Source of the DNA: DATEPR01 sp036279295
Lineage (GTDB): Bacteria > Actinomycetota > Actinomycetes > Mycobacteriales > Pseudonocardiaceae
Assembly: GCA_036279295.1 (NCBI GenBank)
Contig: DASUJK010000156.1
Location: 1-27,644 of the forward strand
Direction of reading: 5' to 3'
DNA length: 27,644 nucleotides
Part shown: positions 1 to 7,395 of the stretch, in pieces
How the letters are laid out: every line of letters begins with the position of its first letter
How positions within the stretch are numbered: position 1 is the first letter of the stretch
Made by a program: the position numbers and the translations under genes
The notes under the pieces: generated by a model
Seen by the model: the letters and a program-made list of their open reading frames with translations, nothing else
Databases searched by the model: none
What the model was told of the DNA's origin: nothing

Positions 1-171
1 TGCCTGGTTGATGATGAAGTCCTCGTCAGCGCGCCAAGCCGCGAACAGGCCGTCCTCGAACCCGGAGCGGGTGACCCGCTTCAGGTAGACCGCCGGGATG
101 ATCTGGTCGGTGTCCACGTTGGACCTGCGCAGCGGCACCCCGACGCCGGTGTGCGTGGTGAAGGCTTCCAT
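1..171 (-). CDS. leuD: 3-isopropylmalate dehydratase small subunit (partial, N-terminal 57 codons)
   Basis: LeuD is the swivel-domain small subunit of isopropylmalate isomerase, which with LeuC converts 2-isopropylmalate to 3-isopropylmalate in leucine synthesis; in a CimA pathway the same enzyme isomerises citramalate. Only the first 57 residues are present because the gene runs off the left edge. The family N-terminus is clear: MEAFTTHTGVGVPLRR, then NVDTDQIIPAVYLKR and FEDGLFAAWR. The ATG at 171 is preceded by a good ribosome site (GAGAGGAG). It begins 13 bases after the leuC stop, so the two subunits are co-transcribed. Confidence 0.95.
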   Translation of the reverse strand, partial: MEAFTTHTGVGVPLRRSNVDTDQIIPAVYLKRVTRSGFEDGLFAAWRADEDFIINQA

Positions 172-184
172 GCCGGTTCTCCTC

Positions 185-1588
185 TCAGCCCAGGTCGGCG
201 GGCGACGACAGCGTGCCCCGGACCGCCGTGGCGGCGGCGACCAGCGGGGACACCAGGTGGGTACGGCCGCCCTTGCCCTGGCGGCCCTCGAAGTTCCGGT
301 TCGACGTGGAGGCGCTGCGCTCACCGGGTGCCAACTGGTCAGGGTTCATACCCAGGCACATCGAGCACCCGGCAGAGCGCCATTCCGCGCCAGCCGCCGT
401 GAAAACGGCGTCAAGCCCCTCGGCCTCCGCCTGAACCTTCACCCGCATCGAGCCGGGCACCACGAGCATTCGCACGCCCTTGGCGACCTGATGACCACGC
501 AACACACCGGCCGCGGCCCGCAGGTCCTCGATCCGGCCATTGGTGCAGGAACCGAGGAACACAGTGTCGACACTGATGTCCCGCAACGGTGTGCCGGCGA
601 CCAGACCCATGTAGGTAAGCGCCTTCTCGGCAGCCACCCTGTCGTTCTCGTTGGGGATGCGTTCCGGGTCGGGCACCGATGCGGACAGCGGCAACCCCTG
701 CCCGGGATTGGTTCCCCAGGTGACGAACGGAGTCAGCTCACCGGCGTCGAGATCGACCTCAATGTCAAAAGTGGCGTCGTCATCGGTCCGCAACGCACGC
801 CAGGCAACAACAGCCTCGTCCCACGCCTCGCCAGTCGGCGCGTACGGCTTGCCCTTGAGGTACTCGAACGTGGTGTCGTCCGGCGCGATCATGCCGGCAC
901 GCGCGCCGGCCTCGATGGACATGTTGCACACGGTCATCCGGGCTTCCATGGACAACGCCTCAATGGCGGAGCCGCGGTACTCGATGACGTAGCCCTGCCC
1001 ACCGCCAGTACCGATCTTGGCGATCAGCGCCAGAATGATGTCCTTGGCGGTGACATCCGGACCGACCTCGCCGGACACGTTGACCGCCATGGTCCGAAAC
1101 GGCCGCAGCGGCAGCGTCTGCGTGGCGAGCACGTGCTCGACCTCGGACGTGCCGATGCCGAAGGCCATGGCGCCCAACGCACCGTGGGTCGACGTGTGGC
1201 TGTCGCCGCAGACGATCGTCATGCCGGGCTGCGTGAGCCCCAGCTGTGGTCCGATCACGTGCACGATGCCCTGTTCGGTGTCACCCATCGGGAACAGCCG
1301 GACACCGAACTCGGTGCAGTTGCGGCGCAGCGTTTCCACCTGGGTGCGCGACACCGGATCGGCGATCGGCAGGTCGACACCCGTCGTCGGCACGTTGTGG
1401 TCCTCGGTGGCCACCGTGAGATCCGGCCTGCGCACCGGTCGCCCCGCCTGGCGGAGCCCGTCGAACGCCTGCGGGCTGGTTACTTCGTGCACGAGATGCA
1501 AGTCGATGTAGAGCAGATCAGGCTCGGCGCCCGAACCCGGACGCACCACGTGGTCGTTCCACACCTTCTCGGCAAGCGTGTGGCCCAT
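185..1588 (-). CDS. leuC: 3-isopropylmalate dehydratase large subunit
   Basis: LeuC is the aconitase-family catalytic subunit carrying the [4Fe-4S] cluster; with LeuD it isomerises isopropylmalate (and citramalate). The 467-residue protein has the normal family length. Cluster cysteines are visible at about residues 348 (GSCTNGR), 408 and 411 (GCSMCLGMNP), and the substrate-loop motif CGDSHTSTHGA is intact. The start MGHTLAEKVW at 1588 fits the family and has GGAG seven bases upstream. An in-frame ATG at 1648 would add 20 residues and lies only a few bases past the predicted transcription start; I regard it as less likely because the added segment does not look like the family. Regulation by the divergent NdgR through the shared operator is probable. 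Confidence 0.96.
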   Translation of the reverse strand: MGHTLAEKVWNDHVVRPGSGAEPDLLYIDLHLVHEVTSPQAFDGLRQAGRPVRRPDLTVATEDHNVPTTGVDLPIADPVSRTQVETLRRNCTEFGVRLFPMGDTEQGIVHVIGPQLGLTQPGMTIVCGDSHTSTHGALGAMAFGIGTSEVEHVLATQTLPLRPFRTMAVNVSGEVGPDVTAKDIILALIAKIGTGGGQGYVIEYRGSAIEALSMEARMTVCNMSIEAGARAGMIAPDDTTFEYLKGKPYAPTGEAWDEAVVAWRALRTDDDATFDIEVDLDAGELTPFVTWGTNPGQGLPLSASVPDPERIPNENDRVAAEKALTYMGLVAGTPLRDISVDTVFLGSCTNGRIEDLRAAAGVLRGHQVAKGVRMLVVPGSMRVKVQAEAEGLDAVFTAAGAEWRSAGCSMCLGMNPDQLAPGERSASTSNRNFEGRQGKGGRTHLVSPLVAAATAVRGTLSSPADLG

Positions 1589-1649
1589 CACTTCACTCCA
1601 ACAGGAATCGGCTTTCGGGGGGACCGACGGTCCGGCCGTTCCCGACATC

Positions 1650-1679
1650 TAGACTTCCCATATTACGGGAAGCTAGTAT
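1650..1679 (+). promoter_or_regulatory. Probable leaderless promoter of ndgR
   Basis: A -10 hexamer TAGTAT at 1674-1679 lies six bases before the GTG start at 1686. A weak -35 (TAGACT, 1650-1655) sits 18 bases upstream. No Shine-Dalgarno sequence precedes the GTG, so transcription probably starts at or next to the start codon. The operator fills the spacer, which fits autoregulation. Confidence 0.5.
1654..1672. promoter_or_regulatory. Operator-like inverted repeat between leuC and ndgR
   Basis: CTTCCC at 1654-1659 and GGGAAG at 1667-1672 form a perfect inverted repeat around a 7-base AT-rich spacer (TCCC-N7-GGGA core). CTAG tetramers flank both arms, with one base of offset. The minus-strand hexamer TAATAT (1665-1660) inside it is a good -10 for leuC, giving a leader of about 65 bases. 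The repeat lies between this element and the ndgR -10. Position and symmetry make it the likely binding site of the IclR-type regulator. Confidence 0.7.
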
Positions 1680-1685
1680 CGAGAC

Positions 1686-2387
1686 GTGGGACAGCATAGC
1701 GGGATCGGCGTCCTGGACAAGGCTGTGGCCGTGTTGCAGGCGATTGCGAAGGAGCCGTGTGGGCTCGCCGAACTGTGCAACCGCACAGGCTTGCCGCGGG
1801 CGACCGCGCACCGCCTGGCGGTCGGCCTGGAGGTCCATCGCCTGCTCCGGCGAGGCCCCGACGGCCGCTGGCGCCCGGGCGCGGCCCTGGCCGAACTGGC
1901 GGGCGGAGCCACCGACCCACTGCTCGACGCGGCAGCCACGGTGCTCCCCAGACTGCGCGACATCACCGGCGAGAGCGTCCAGCTCTACCGCCGCGACGGC
2001 ATGCAGCGCATCTGCATCCTCGCCGCCGAACCCCCGGCCGGCCTCCGCGACACGGTCCCGGTGGGCACCCGCCTACCGATGACAGCCGGCTCCGGCGCCA
2101 AGGTCCTGGCCGCCTGGTCCGACCCGGCCACCCAACGAGCGGTCCTCAACGAGGCCGTCTTCGGCGAACGCACACTCCTGGAAGTCCGCAGGCGAGGCTG
2201 GGCACAAAGCGTCGCAGAACGCGAACCAGGCGTAGCCAGCGTCAGCGCACCGGTCAAGGACAGCGCAGGCCACGTAGTAGCAGCAGTAAGCGTCTCCGGC
2301 CCCGTAGACCGCATAGGCCGCCGCCCAGGCGTCCGCTGGGCCGCCGACCTACTAGCAGCCGCAGAAGCCCTACAGGCAAGGCTGTAA
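1686..2387 (+). CDS. ndgR: IclR-family regulator of leucine biosynthesis (NdgR/LtbR type)
   Basis: 233-residue IclR-type transcription factor with an N-terminal winged helix-turn-helix (about 1-60, including GLAELCNRTGLPRATAHRLA) and a C-terminal effector domain (about 70-230). The N-terminus MGQHSGIGVLDKAV and the divergent position next to leuCD match NdgR of Streptomyces and LtbR of Corynebacterium, which regulate leu and other amino-acid genes. The GTG start at 1686 has no ribosome site and is probably leaderless. The last 55 codons are oddly rich in A-ending codons (six GTA, three CTA, one ATA, many GCA), unlike the G/C-ending use elsewhere. The effector is not evident from sequence. Confidence 0.92.
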   Translation: MGQHSGIGVLDKAVAVLQAIAKEPCGLAELCNRTGLPRATAHRLAVGLEVHRLLRRGPDGRWRPGAALAELAGGATDPLLDAAATVLPRLRDITGESVQLYRRDGMQRICILAAEPPAGLRDTVPVGTRLPMTAGSGAKVLAAWSDPATQRAVLNEAVFGERTLLEVRRRGWAQSVAEREPGVASVSAPVKDSAGHVVAAVSVSGPVDRIGRRPGVRWAADLLAAAEALQARL

Positions 2388-2394
2388 AGCCGAT

Positions 2395-2520
2395 ACCGGG
2401 CACGAGAGCGGGCGCCCAGCAAGGCGCGCAGCACCGAGCCCAGGCCAAGCTCAAAAACAAGAAACCCAGCCAACCAACAAACAAGAACCCGGCAACAAAA
2501 CAAGAGAACCAGCAGACGAC
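2395..2520 (+). other. T-depleted, C/A-rich tract downstream of ndgR
   Basis: Only one T (position 2451) occurs in 126 bases on the plus strand, and the second half is mostly A and C with little G. The ndgR transcript would be unstructured here, a composition like Rho-utilisation sites. No convincing coding frame is present. It could equally be a local strand-biased mutation pattern, since the end of ndgR shows the same drift. Confidence 0.45.
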
Positions 2521-2535
2521 TCCGACGGGGGGTCC

Positions 2536-2550
2536 GGGGGCTTGGCCCCC
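2536..2550. repeat. Short G/C hairpin resembling a dispersed actinobacterial intergenic repeat
   Basis: GGGGGC at 2536-2541 and GCCCCC at 2545-2550 form a six-pair hairpin with a TTG loop, preceded by GGGGGGTCC. Similar G-run/C-run elements are scattered between genes in many actinomycete genomes. It may act as a weak terminator of ndgR. Assignment to a repeat family is by appearance only. Confidence 0.35.
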
Positions 2551-2564
2551 AGAAGCGCGGCGAA

Positions 2565-2601
2565 GCCAGCTAAGCTCGCGCATTCCGCGAGCATAGCTGG
2601 C
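2565..2601. terminator. Long hairpin terminator between ndgR and the tRNA genes
   Basis: Arms 2565-2580 and 2586-2601 pair over 16 positions with one A/A mismatch and a 5-base loop. It lies 11 bases past the 3' end of tRNA-Glu on the minus strand and also downstream of ndgR on the plus strand. It can therefore terminate both convergent transcripts. No strong T-tract follows, as is usual for GC-rich actinobacteria. Confidence 0.65.
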
Positions 2602-2611
2602 CCACTGGATG

Positions 2612-2684
2612 TAGCCCCGACGGGATTTGAACCCGCGCTACCGCCTTGAGAGGGCGGCGTCCTAGGCCGCTAGACGACGGGGCC
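2612..2684 (-). tRNA. tRNA-Glu (anticodon CTC)
   Basis: 73 nt. The acceptor stem GGCCCCG pairs with CGGGGCT (first pair G-U) and the discriminator is A. The anticodon stem CCGCC/GGCGG encloses loop CTCTCAA with anticodon CTC, reading GAG. The T-arm is GCGGG-TTCAAAT-CCCGT. No CCA is encoded. It lies downstream of tRNA-Gln and probably shares its transcript. Confidence 0.95.
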
Positions 2685-2723
2685 AGGATCAAGATGAGCG
2701 TACCTGACGGTGACGCTTCAACT

Positions 2724-2798
2724 TGGCTGGGGTACCAGGACTCGAACCTAGACTAACTGAACCAGAATCAGTCGTGCTGCCAATTACACCATACCCCA
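2724..2798 (-). tRNA. tRNA-Gln (anticodon CTG), CCA encoded
   Basis: 72-nt body (2727-2798) plus an encoded CCA. The acceptor stem TGGGGTA pairs with TACCCCA and the discriminator is G. The anticodon stem ACTGA/TCAGT encloses loop TTCTGGT with anticodon CTG, reading CAG. The T-loop is TTCGAGT. It lies 39 bases upstream of tRNA-Glu in the direction of transcription. Confidence 0.95.
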
Positions 2799-2856
2799 AC
2801 AGGATCTTCAGGCCGCAGTGAACCAACCCCGGGCCGGGTCCTCCTGTCGGGATCGA

Positions 2857-2886
2857 ATCGTAGACCACAGACGCGGCCGGACGGAA
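2857..2886 (-). promoter_or_regulatory. Candidate promoter of the tRNA-Gln/tRNA-Glu transcript
   Basis: On the minus strand, TACGAT (2862-2857) resembles a -10 and TTCCGT (2886-2881) lies 18 bases upstream as a partial -35. It sits between the HAD gene stop and tRNA-Gln, about 60 bases before the mature tRNA 5' end. The -35 match is modest. Confidence 0.4.
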
Positions 2887-2902
2887 ATCGGGGCGGTCCT
2901 GG

Positions 2903-3664
2903 TCAGCTCAAGACCAGGTCGAGGTCGCAGACCAGCAGTTCAGGGAGCAGCCCGAGGGTGGTGATCATCGAGACGCCTGCTGGCAGGGCGCCACGGGCGG
3001 GGCCGTTGCGGTTGAGCCACACCCCGACCATGCCGGCGTCCCGCGCACCGCAGGCGTCGAGGTCGAGTCGGTCGCCCACGTGCACGACTTCCGCGGGTCG
3101 GTAACCGAGCCGCTCACATGCCGTGCGGAATATCACCGGGTCGGGTTTGGCGGCACCGAGTTCACCGGCGATGACGACTTCGTCGATGTAGTGGGCGACG
3201 CCGAGGTTGGCGAGTTTGGCGCGTTGGTACGGGCCGGACGCATTGGTGACGACGGCGATCTTCACGCGGACCGCGGCGAGCCATTCCAGGCAGGGCAGGG
3301 CGTCGGTGAAGAGGGTCCAGCCGTTCCGCATGGCACGGACACGCACGCCTTCCCTGCGGATGGCTTCGCCGTCATCGAGCAGTTCGCCGAGGCAGCCGAA
3401 GAATTCCTTGGTGCGCTGCCACAGCATCGTGTCCGAGTCGACGACGCCGGCCACCACCCTGGCGACGTGTTCGTCGGTGATTTGCTGCCAGAGCGGCCAT
3501 GCGTTGTCGTGGCCGAGCAACAGGCGCAGTGCGCCCCGGGCGGACGCGCTGTGGTCGACCAGGGTGTCGTCCACGTCCAGGCAGACGGCGCGGACACCAC
3601 CCGCCGCGTGTTCCCCAGTCTGGTGGCCGAGTCTTGGGCCGGAGCGGGCGGAGGCTGGTGTCAC
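2903..3664 (-). CDS. HAD-superfamily hydrolase
   Basis: 253-residue haloacid-dehalogenase-like phosphohydrolase with all four motifs: I, CLDVDDT (Asp30/Asp32); II, VVTNAS (Thr140); III, Lys173 in AAKPDP; IV, HVGDRLDLD (Asp198/Asp202). The helical cap between motifs I and II marks it as a subfamily-I enzyme of the phosphoglycolate-phosphatase or dehalogenase-like type. The substrate cannot be read from sequence. The GTG at 3664 is the only usable start in frame and leaves a 25-residue N-terminal extension before motif I. The gene follows gltX by 100 bases on the same strand and may be co-transcribed with it. Confidence 0.9.
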   Translation of the reverse strand: MTPASARSGPRLGHQTGEHAAGGVRAVCLDVDDTLVDHSASARGALRLLLGHDNAWPLWQQITDEHVARVVAGVVDSDTMLWQRTKEFFGCLGELLDDGEAIRREGVRVRAMRNGWTLFTDALPCLEWLAAVRVKIAVVTNASGPYQRAKLANLGVAHYIDEVVIAGELGAAKPDPVIFRTACERLGYRPAEVVHVGDRLDLDACGARDAGMVGVWLNRNGPARGALPAGVSMITTLGLLPELLVCDLDLVLS

Positions 3665-3764
3665 CCGGGTGAGGCTATGCCCGCATCAGTTGGCTCCGAT
3701 TCGTCCAACGCGGTGAATTCTGAGACAACTGCTTCGGTCCAGACGTTTGGGAGAACAACCCTGG

Positions 3765-5270
3765 TCAGGCCGAGTTCGTAGCAGCCGCGCGGCGCAACCT
3801 GCCCAGTGTCCTGTCTTTGCCCAGCAGTTCCATGGACTCCCACAACGGCGGCGAGACGGTCCTACCGGTCACCGCGACGCGGAGCGGCGCGAACGCCTTG
3901 CTGGCCTTGAGCCCGAGGCCGTCCACGAGTGACACCTTCATCGCTTCCTCGATGGCCGACCAGGTCCATTCGGGTAGTGCGTCCAGTGCGGCGACGGCGG
4001 CGTCGAGCACGGGTTGGGCGTCCGGTCGTAGTGCCTTGGCGGCGGATGCCGGTTCGACCACGAACGATTCTTCGTCGATGAACAGGAATCGCAGCATGCC
4101 GGCGGCGTCGGACAGCACCGAGATCCGTTTCTGGACCTCGGCGGCGATCGCGGTCAGGGTGGTCAGCTGCTCGGGTGTCGGTTGTGCTGGCAGCACAGCG
4201 GCGGCGACGAGATAGGGGGTGACCCTGGTGACGAACTCGGCCACCGGCAGGGCACGCAGGTGCGCCGCGTTGATGGCTTCTGCCTTCTTCACGTCGAACC
4301 GGGCCATGTTGGGGTTGACCTTGGTGACGTCGAAGGCTTCGACCAGCTCGGCCACGCTGAACACGTCCCGGTCGTCGGCGATGGACCAGCCGAGCAGGGA
4401 CAGGTAGTTGAGCAGGCCTTCGGGCAGAAAGCCCCGGTCGCGGTACAGGAAGAGGTTCGACTGGGGGTCCCGCTTGGACAGTTTCTTGTTGCCTTCGCCG
4501 CTGACCAGGGGCAGGTGGGCGTAGCGGGGCGCGAAGTCGGCCACTCCGATCCTGCGCAGTGCGGCGAACAACGCGATCTGCCGTGGCGTGGAGGGCAGCA
4601 GGTCCTCGCCGCGCAGGATGTGGGTGACCCGCATCATGGCGTCGTCGACGGGGTTGGTCAGCGTGTACAGCGGTTCCCCGTTGGCCCGCACCAGCACCGG
4701 GTCGGGCACGCTGCCGACCTTGAACGTGATCTCACCGCGCACCAGGTCGACGAACGTGATGTCGTCGTCGGGCATCCGCAGGCGCAGCGTGGGCTGGCGG
4801 CCGTCGGCCCGATAGGCGGCGCGCTGCTCGTCGGTGAGACCGCGGTCGAAGTTGTCGTAGCCCAGCTTGGGGTCGCGGCCCGCGGCGCGGTGCCGGGCGT
4901 CGACCTCGTCGTTGGTGGAGAACGACTCGTAGAGTTCGCCCGCCGCGAGCAGGCGCTGTGCCACGTCGGCGTGGATGTCGCGGCGCAGACTCTGCCGGTA
5001 CGGGCCGCTGGGACCGCCGATCTCGGGGCCTTCGTCCCAATCCAGGCCGAGCCACCGCAACGCGTCGAGGATCGCGTCGTAGCTCTCCTCGGAGTCACGG
5101 GACGCGTCGGTGTCCTCGATGCGGAACACCAGCTTGCCCTTGTTGTGCCGGGCGAACGCCCAGTTGAACAGCGCGGTCCGGATCAGCCCGACGTGCGGGA
5201 CACCGGTGGGCGACGGGGAGAACCGGGCACGGACGACGTCGGCGCCGGGCGGCAGCAAAGGCGTACTCAT
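3765..5270 (-). CDS. gltX: Glutamyl-tRNA synthetase
   Basis: 501-residue class Ic aminoacyl-tRNA synthetase that attaches glutamate to tRNA-Glu. The HIGH-like motif is HVGL at residues 26-29 (FSPSPTGVPHVGL) and the KMSKS-like motif is KLSKR at 263-267. The C-terminal anticodon-binding helical domain is complete. Actinobacteria normally lack GlnRS and use GatCAB on Glu-tRNA-Gln, so this enzyme is probably non-discriminating. Its closeness to tRNA-Glu and tRNA-Gln genes fits that role, but specificity cannot be proved from sequence alone. The ATG at 5270 leaves a ten-residue lead into the Rossmann core; the ribosome site is weak. Confidence 0.97.
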   Translation of the reverse strand: MSTPLLPPGADVVRARFSPSPTGVPHVGLIRTALFNWAFARHNKGKLVFRIEDTDASRDSEESYDAILDALRWLGLDWDEGPEIGGPSGPYRQSLRRDIHADVAQRLLAAGELYESFSTNDEVDARHRAAGRDPKLGYDNFDRGLTDEQRAAYRADGRQPTLRLRMPDDDITFVDLVRGEITFKVGSVPDPVLVRANGEPLYTLTNPVDDAMMRVTHILRGEDLLPSTPRQIALFAALRRIGVADFAPRYAHLPLVSGEGNKKLSKRDPQSNLFLYRDRGFLPEGLLNYLSLLGWSIADDRDVFSVAELVEAFDVTKVNPNMARFDVKKAEAINAAHLRALPVAEFVTRVTPYLVAAAVLPAQPTPEQLTTLTAIAAEVQKRISVLSDAAGMLRFLFIDEESFVVEPASAAKALRPDAQPVLDAAVAALDALPEWTWSAIEEAMKVSLVDGLGLKASKAFAPLRVAVTGRTVSPPLWESMELLGKDRTLGRLRRAAATNSA

Positions 5271-5338
5271 AACCCGTTCAGCGTATCCGTCCGCCGTTGC
5301 CTTGACACACCGGATGAGCCAGGGGCACTCTGATGTTA

Positions 5339-5354
5339 TTCAACTATCGTTGAA
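5339..5354. promoter_or_regulatory. Operator-like palindrome upstream of the FAD monooxygenase
   Basis: TTCAAC (5339-5344) and GTTGAA (5349-5354) form a perfect 6-bp inverted repeat around TATC, ending 17 bases before the monooxygenase ATG. A TTGACA hexamer lies upstream at 5302-5307 but without a convincing -10. Such palindromes are typical of TetR- or MarR-type repressors. No regulator gene is adjacent, so any repressor would be encoded elsewhere. Confidence 0.55.
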
Positions 5355-5371
5355 AAAGAGGGAGGGCTCCG

Positions 5372-6607
5372 ATGAACGACGAACGCACGACCTGTGTGGT
5401 GGCCGGCGGCGGACCTGCCGGCATCGTGCTCGGGCTGTTGCTGGCCAGGGCAGGCGTCGACGTGACGGTGCTGGAGCAGCACGGTGACTTCCTGCGCGAC
5501 TTCCGTGGCGACACCGTGCATCCGGCCACGATGCGGCTGCTGGACGAACTCGGTCTCGGCGCGCGGTTCCGCGCGTTACCGGCGAGCAGGGTGGACCGGG
5601 TCGAACTCCCGGCTGCCGACGGCGAACCCATGGTCGTCGGCGATTTCAGCCGACTCCCAGGCAACTATCAGTATGTGGCGATGGTGCCGCAGTGGGACCT
5701 GCTGGACATGCTCGCGGATGCCGGCAAGGCGGAACCCGGTTTCCACCTCCGGATGAACACCGAGGCGACCGGCACGCTCACCGAGCGCGGCAAGGTGGTC
5801 GGCGTCACCTACCGCGATGCGGGCGGGGAAACCGGTGAACTGCGCGCCGATCTGACCGTCGCGGCGGACGGCCGCTGGTCGACGCTGCGCCGCGCGGCCG
5901 GCCTGGTGCCACACGAGTTTCCCGTGCCGATCGACGCATGGTGGTTCCGGCTGCCCCGCCGCGCCGACGACACCGGCGTCGGCCTGACCGCGCAGGCCAA
6001 CGACAAGGAGTTCGCGGTCACCATCAACCGGACCGACTACTTCCAGATCGCCTACCTGGCGAAGAAAGGGCTCGATCCCACGCTGCGCGCCGAGGGTGTC
6101 GAGCGGTTCCGGGCCAGGATCGCCGGGCTGCTGCCCGACCTGGCCGACCGTGTCGACCACATCGAGAGCATGGCCGACGTCAAGCACCTGGACGTCCGCC
6201 TGAATCGGCTGCGCACCTGGTACACGGCAGGTCTGCTGTGCATCGGTGACGCGGCACACGCCATGTCACCGGTCGGCGGTGTCGGCATCAACCTGGCCAT
6301 CCAGGATGCCGTGGCCGCGGCTTCGCTGCTGGCCGGCCCACTCCGCGGCCACACCCTGCGCACGGCCGATCTGGCCAAGGTGCAACGCCGTCGCCAACTG
6401 CCGACCAACGCCGTGCAGCTCGTGCAACGGCTGCTGCACAGGGCCGTCTTCCGGCCGGTGGTCGACGGCGAGCGGGCAGGCCTGCCGTCCGGGATGAGCG
6501 CGGTCCTGCGCCGGGTGCCCGCCATCCGGTTCCTGCCCGGCTATCTGATCGGCATCGGCTTCCGACCCGAGCACGCGCCGGCATTCGCCCGCCGGACTAG
6601 CGATTGA
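5372..6607 (+). CDS. FAD-dependent aromatic-hydroxylase-type monooxygenase
   Basis: 411-residue class A flavoprotein monooxygenase of the PHBH fold. It shows the dinucleotide motif GGGPAG (12-17), the DG motif ADGRWSTLR (about 165-173) and the FAD-ribityl GD motif IGDAAHAMSP followed by GGVGINLAIQDA (291-312). The sequence near residues 45-60 (RGDTVHPATMRLLDELG) is typical of the pentachlorophenol-monooxygenase-like branch, but the protein lacks the C-terminal thioredoxin-like domain of larger members. The substrate is unknown. The ATG at 5372 has a strong GGAGG six bases upstream. It is the only plus-strand gene between ndgR and the PH-domain gene, and its end overlaps the convergent FAH gene by 11 bases, suggesting insertion into an older gltX-FAH arrangement. 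Confidence 0.9.
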   Translation: MNDERTTCVVAGGGPAGIVLGLLLARAGVDVTVLEQHGDFLRDFRGDTVHPATMRLLDELGLGARFRALPASRVDRVELPAADGEPMVVGDFSRLPGNYQYVAMVPQWDLLDMLADAGKAEPGFHLRMNTEATGTLTERGKVVGVTYRDAGGETGELRADLTVAADGRWSTLRRAAGLVPHEFPVPIDAWWFRLPRRADDTGVGLTAQANDKEFAVTINRTDYFQIAYLAKKGLDPTLRAEGVERFRARIAGLLPDLADRVDHIESMADVKHLDVRLNRLRTWYTAGLLCIGDAAHAMSPVGGVGINLAIQDAVAAASLLAGPLRGHTLRTADLAKVQRRRQLPTNAVQLVQRLLHRAVFRPVVDGERAGLPSGMSAVLRRVPAIRFLPGYLIGIGFRPEHAPAFARRTSD

Positions 6608-7376
6608 CCACCGGGTTGGTCAGCGTGCCGATGCCGTCGATGGTCACCGAAACCGTCTGACCGTCCGACATCGGCGCGACACCGGCCGGTGTACCGGTCA
6701 GGATCACGTCACCGGGCAGCAGTGTCATCACCGTGGTGACCCACTCGACCAGCTTGCCGATCCCGTGGATCAGCAGTGACGTGCGGGAGTCCTGCTTGAT
6801 CTCGCCGTCCAGTTCGGTGCGCAGCCGGACGTCCGACGGGTCGATCGCCGTCTCGATCCACGGCCCCAGCGGGCAGAACGTGTCGTAGCCCTTCGCCCTG
6901 GTCCACTGACCGTCCGTCTTCTGCTGATCCCGGGCGGTCACGTCGTTGGCCACGGTGTAGCCCATCAGCACGCTGTTCGCCCTGGCTGCCGGCACGTCCT
7001 TGCACGGCGTGCCGATCACCAGCGCCAGTTCGCCTTCGAAGTCCACCCTGGTCGAGCTGGGCGGCAGCTTGATGGCCGCGTTCGGGCCGATGACCGACGT
7101 GGACGGCTTCAGGAAGATGATCGGGTCGGCGGGAACCTCGTTGCCCAGTTCCTTGGCGTGGTCGGCGTAGTTCCTGCCGATGCAGACCACCTTGGACGGC
7201 AGGATCGGTGCCAGCAGTCGCACGTCGGCCAGTGGCCAGCGCCGGCCGGTGAACTGGGGCGTGCCGAAGGGGTGTTCGGCGATCTCCACTGCGGTCAGGG
7301 CCGACGGATCGGTCCCTTCGCCGTCGATCGAGACGAAGGCCACGCCGTCCGGATGAGCGATTCGAGCGATGCGCAC
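6597..7376 (-). CDS. Fumarylacetoacetate hydrolase family protein
   Basis: 259-residue protein of the FAH superfamily, metal-dependent enzymes that hydrolyse or isomerise or decarboxylate acylpyruvate-like substrates. Family signatures include PSKVVCIGRNYADHAKEL, the metal-ligand segment VDFEGELALVIG (Glu114, Glu116), the second Asp in NDVTARD (Asp145) and LLPGDVILTGTPAGV near the C-terminus. It resembles the YcgM/fumarylpyruvate-hydrolase group; the exact substrate cannot be assigned. The GTG at 7376 is followed immediately by conserved sequence. A homologue near gltX is usual in actinobacteria as I recall. The 3' end overlaps the convergent monooxygenase gene. Confidence 0.9.
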   Translation of the reverse strand: MRIARIAHPDGVAFVSIDGEGTDPSALTAVEIAEHPFGTPQFTGRRWPLADVRLLAPILPSKVVCIGRNYADHAKELGNEVPADPIIFLKPSTSVIGPNAAIKLPPSSTRVDFEGELALVIGTPCKDVPAARANSVLMGYTVANDVTARDQQKTDGQWTRAKGYDTFCPLGPWIETAIDPSDVRLRTELDGEIKQDSRTSLLIHGIGKLVEWVTTVMTLLPGDVILTGTPAGVAPMSDGQTVSVTIDGIGTLTNPVVNR

Positions 7377-7395
7377 CCGACCACCATAACCAGCG

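Noticed and set aside
98..1699. 533-codon plus-strand open frame opposite leuC
   Set aside because: It is a shadow of the well-conserved leuC on the other strand. Its Arg/His/Gly-rich translation matches no family.
3661..3843. 60-codon minus-strand frame whose stop overlaps the HAD gene GTG (GTGA overlap)
   Set aside because: The overlap looks like translational coupling. However, the frame starts inside gltX, has mixed third-position GC and no ribosome site or recognisable sequence.
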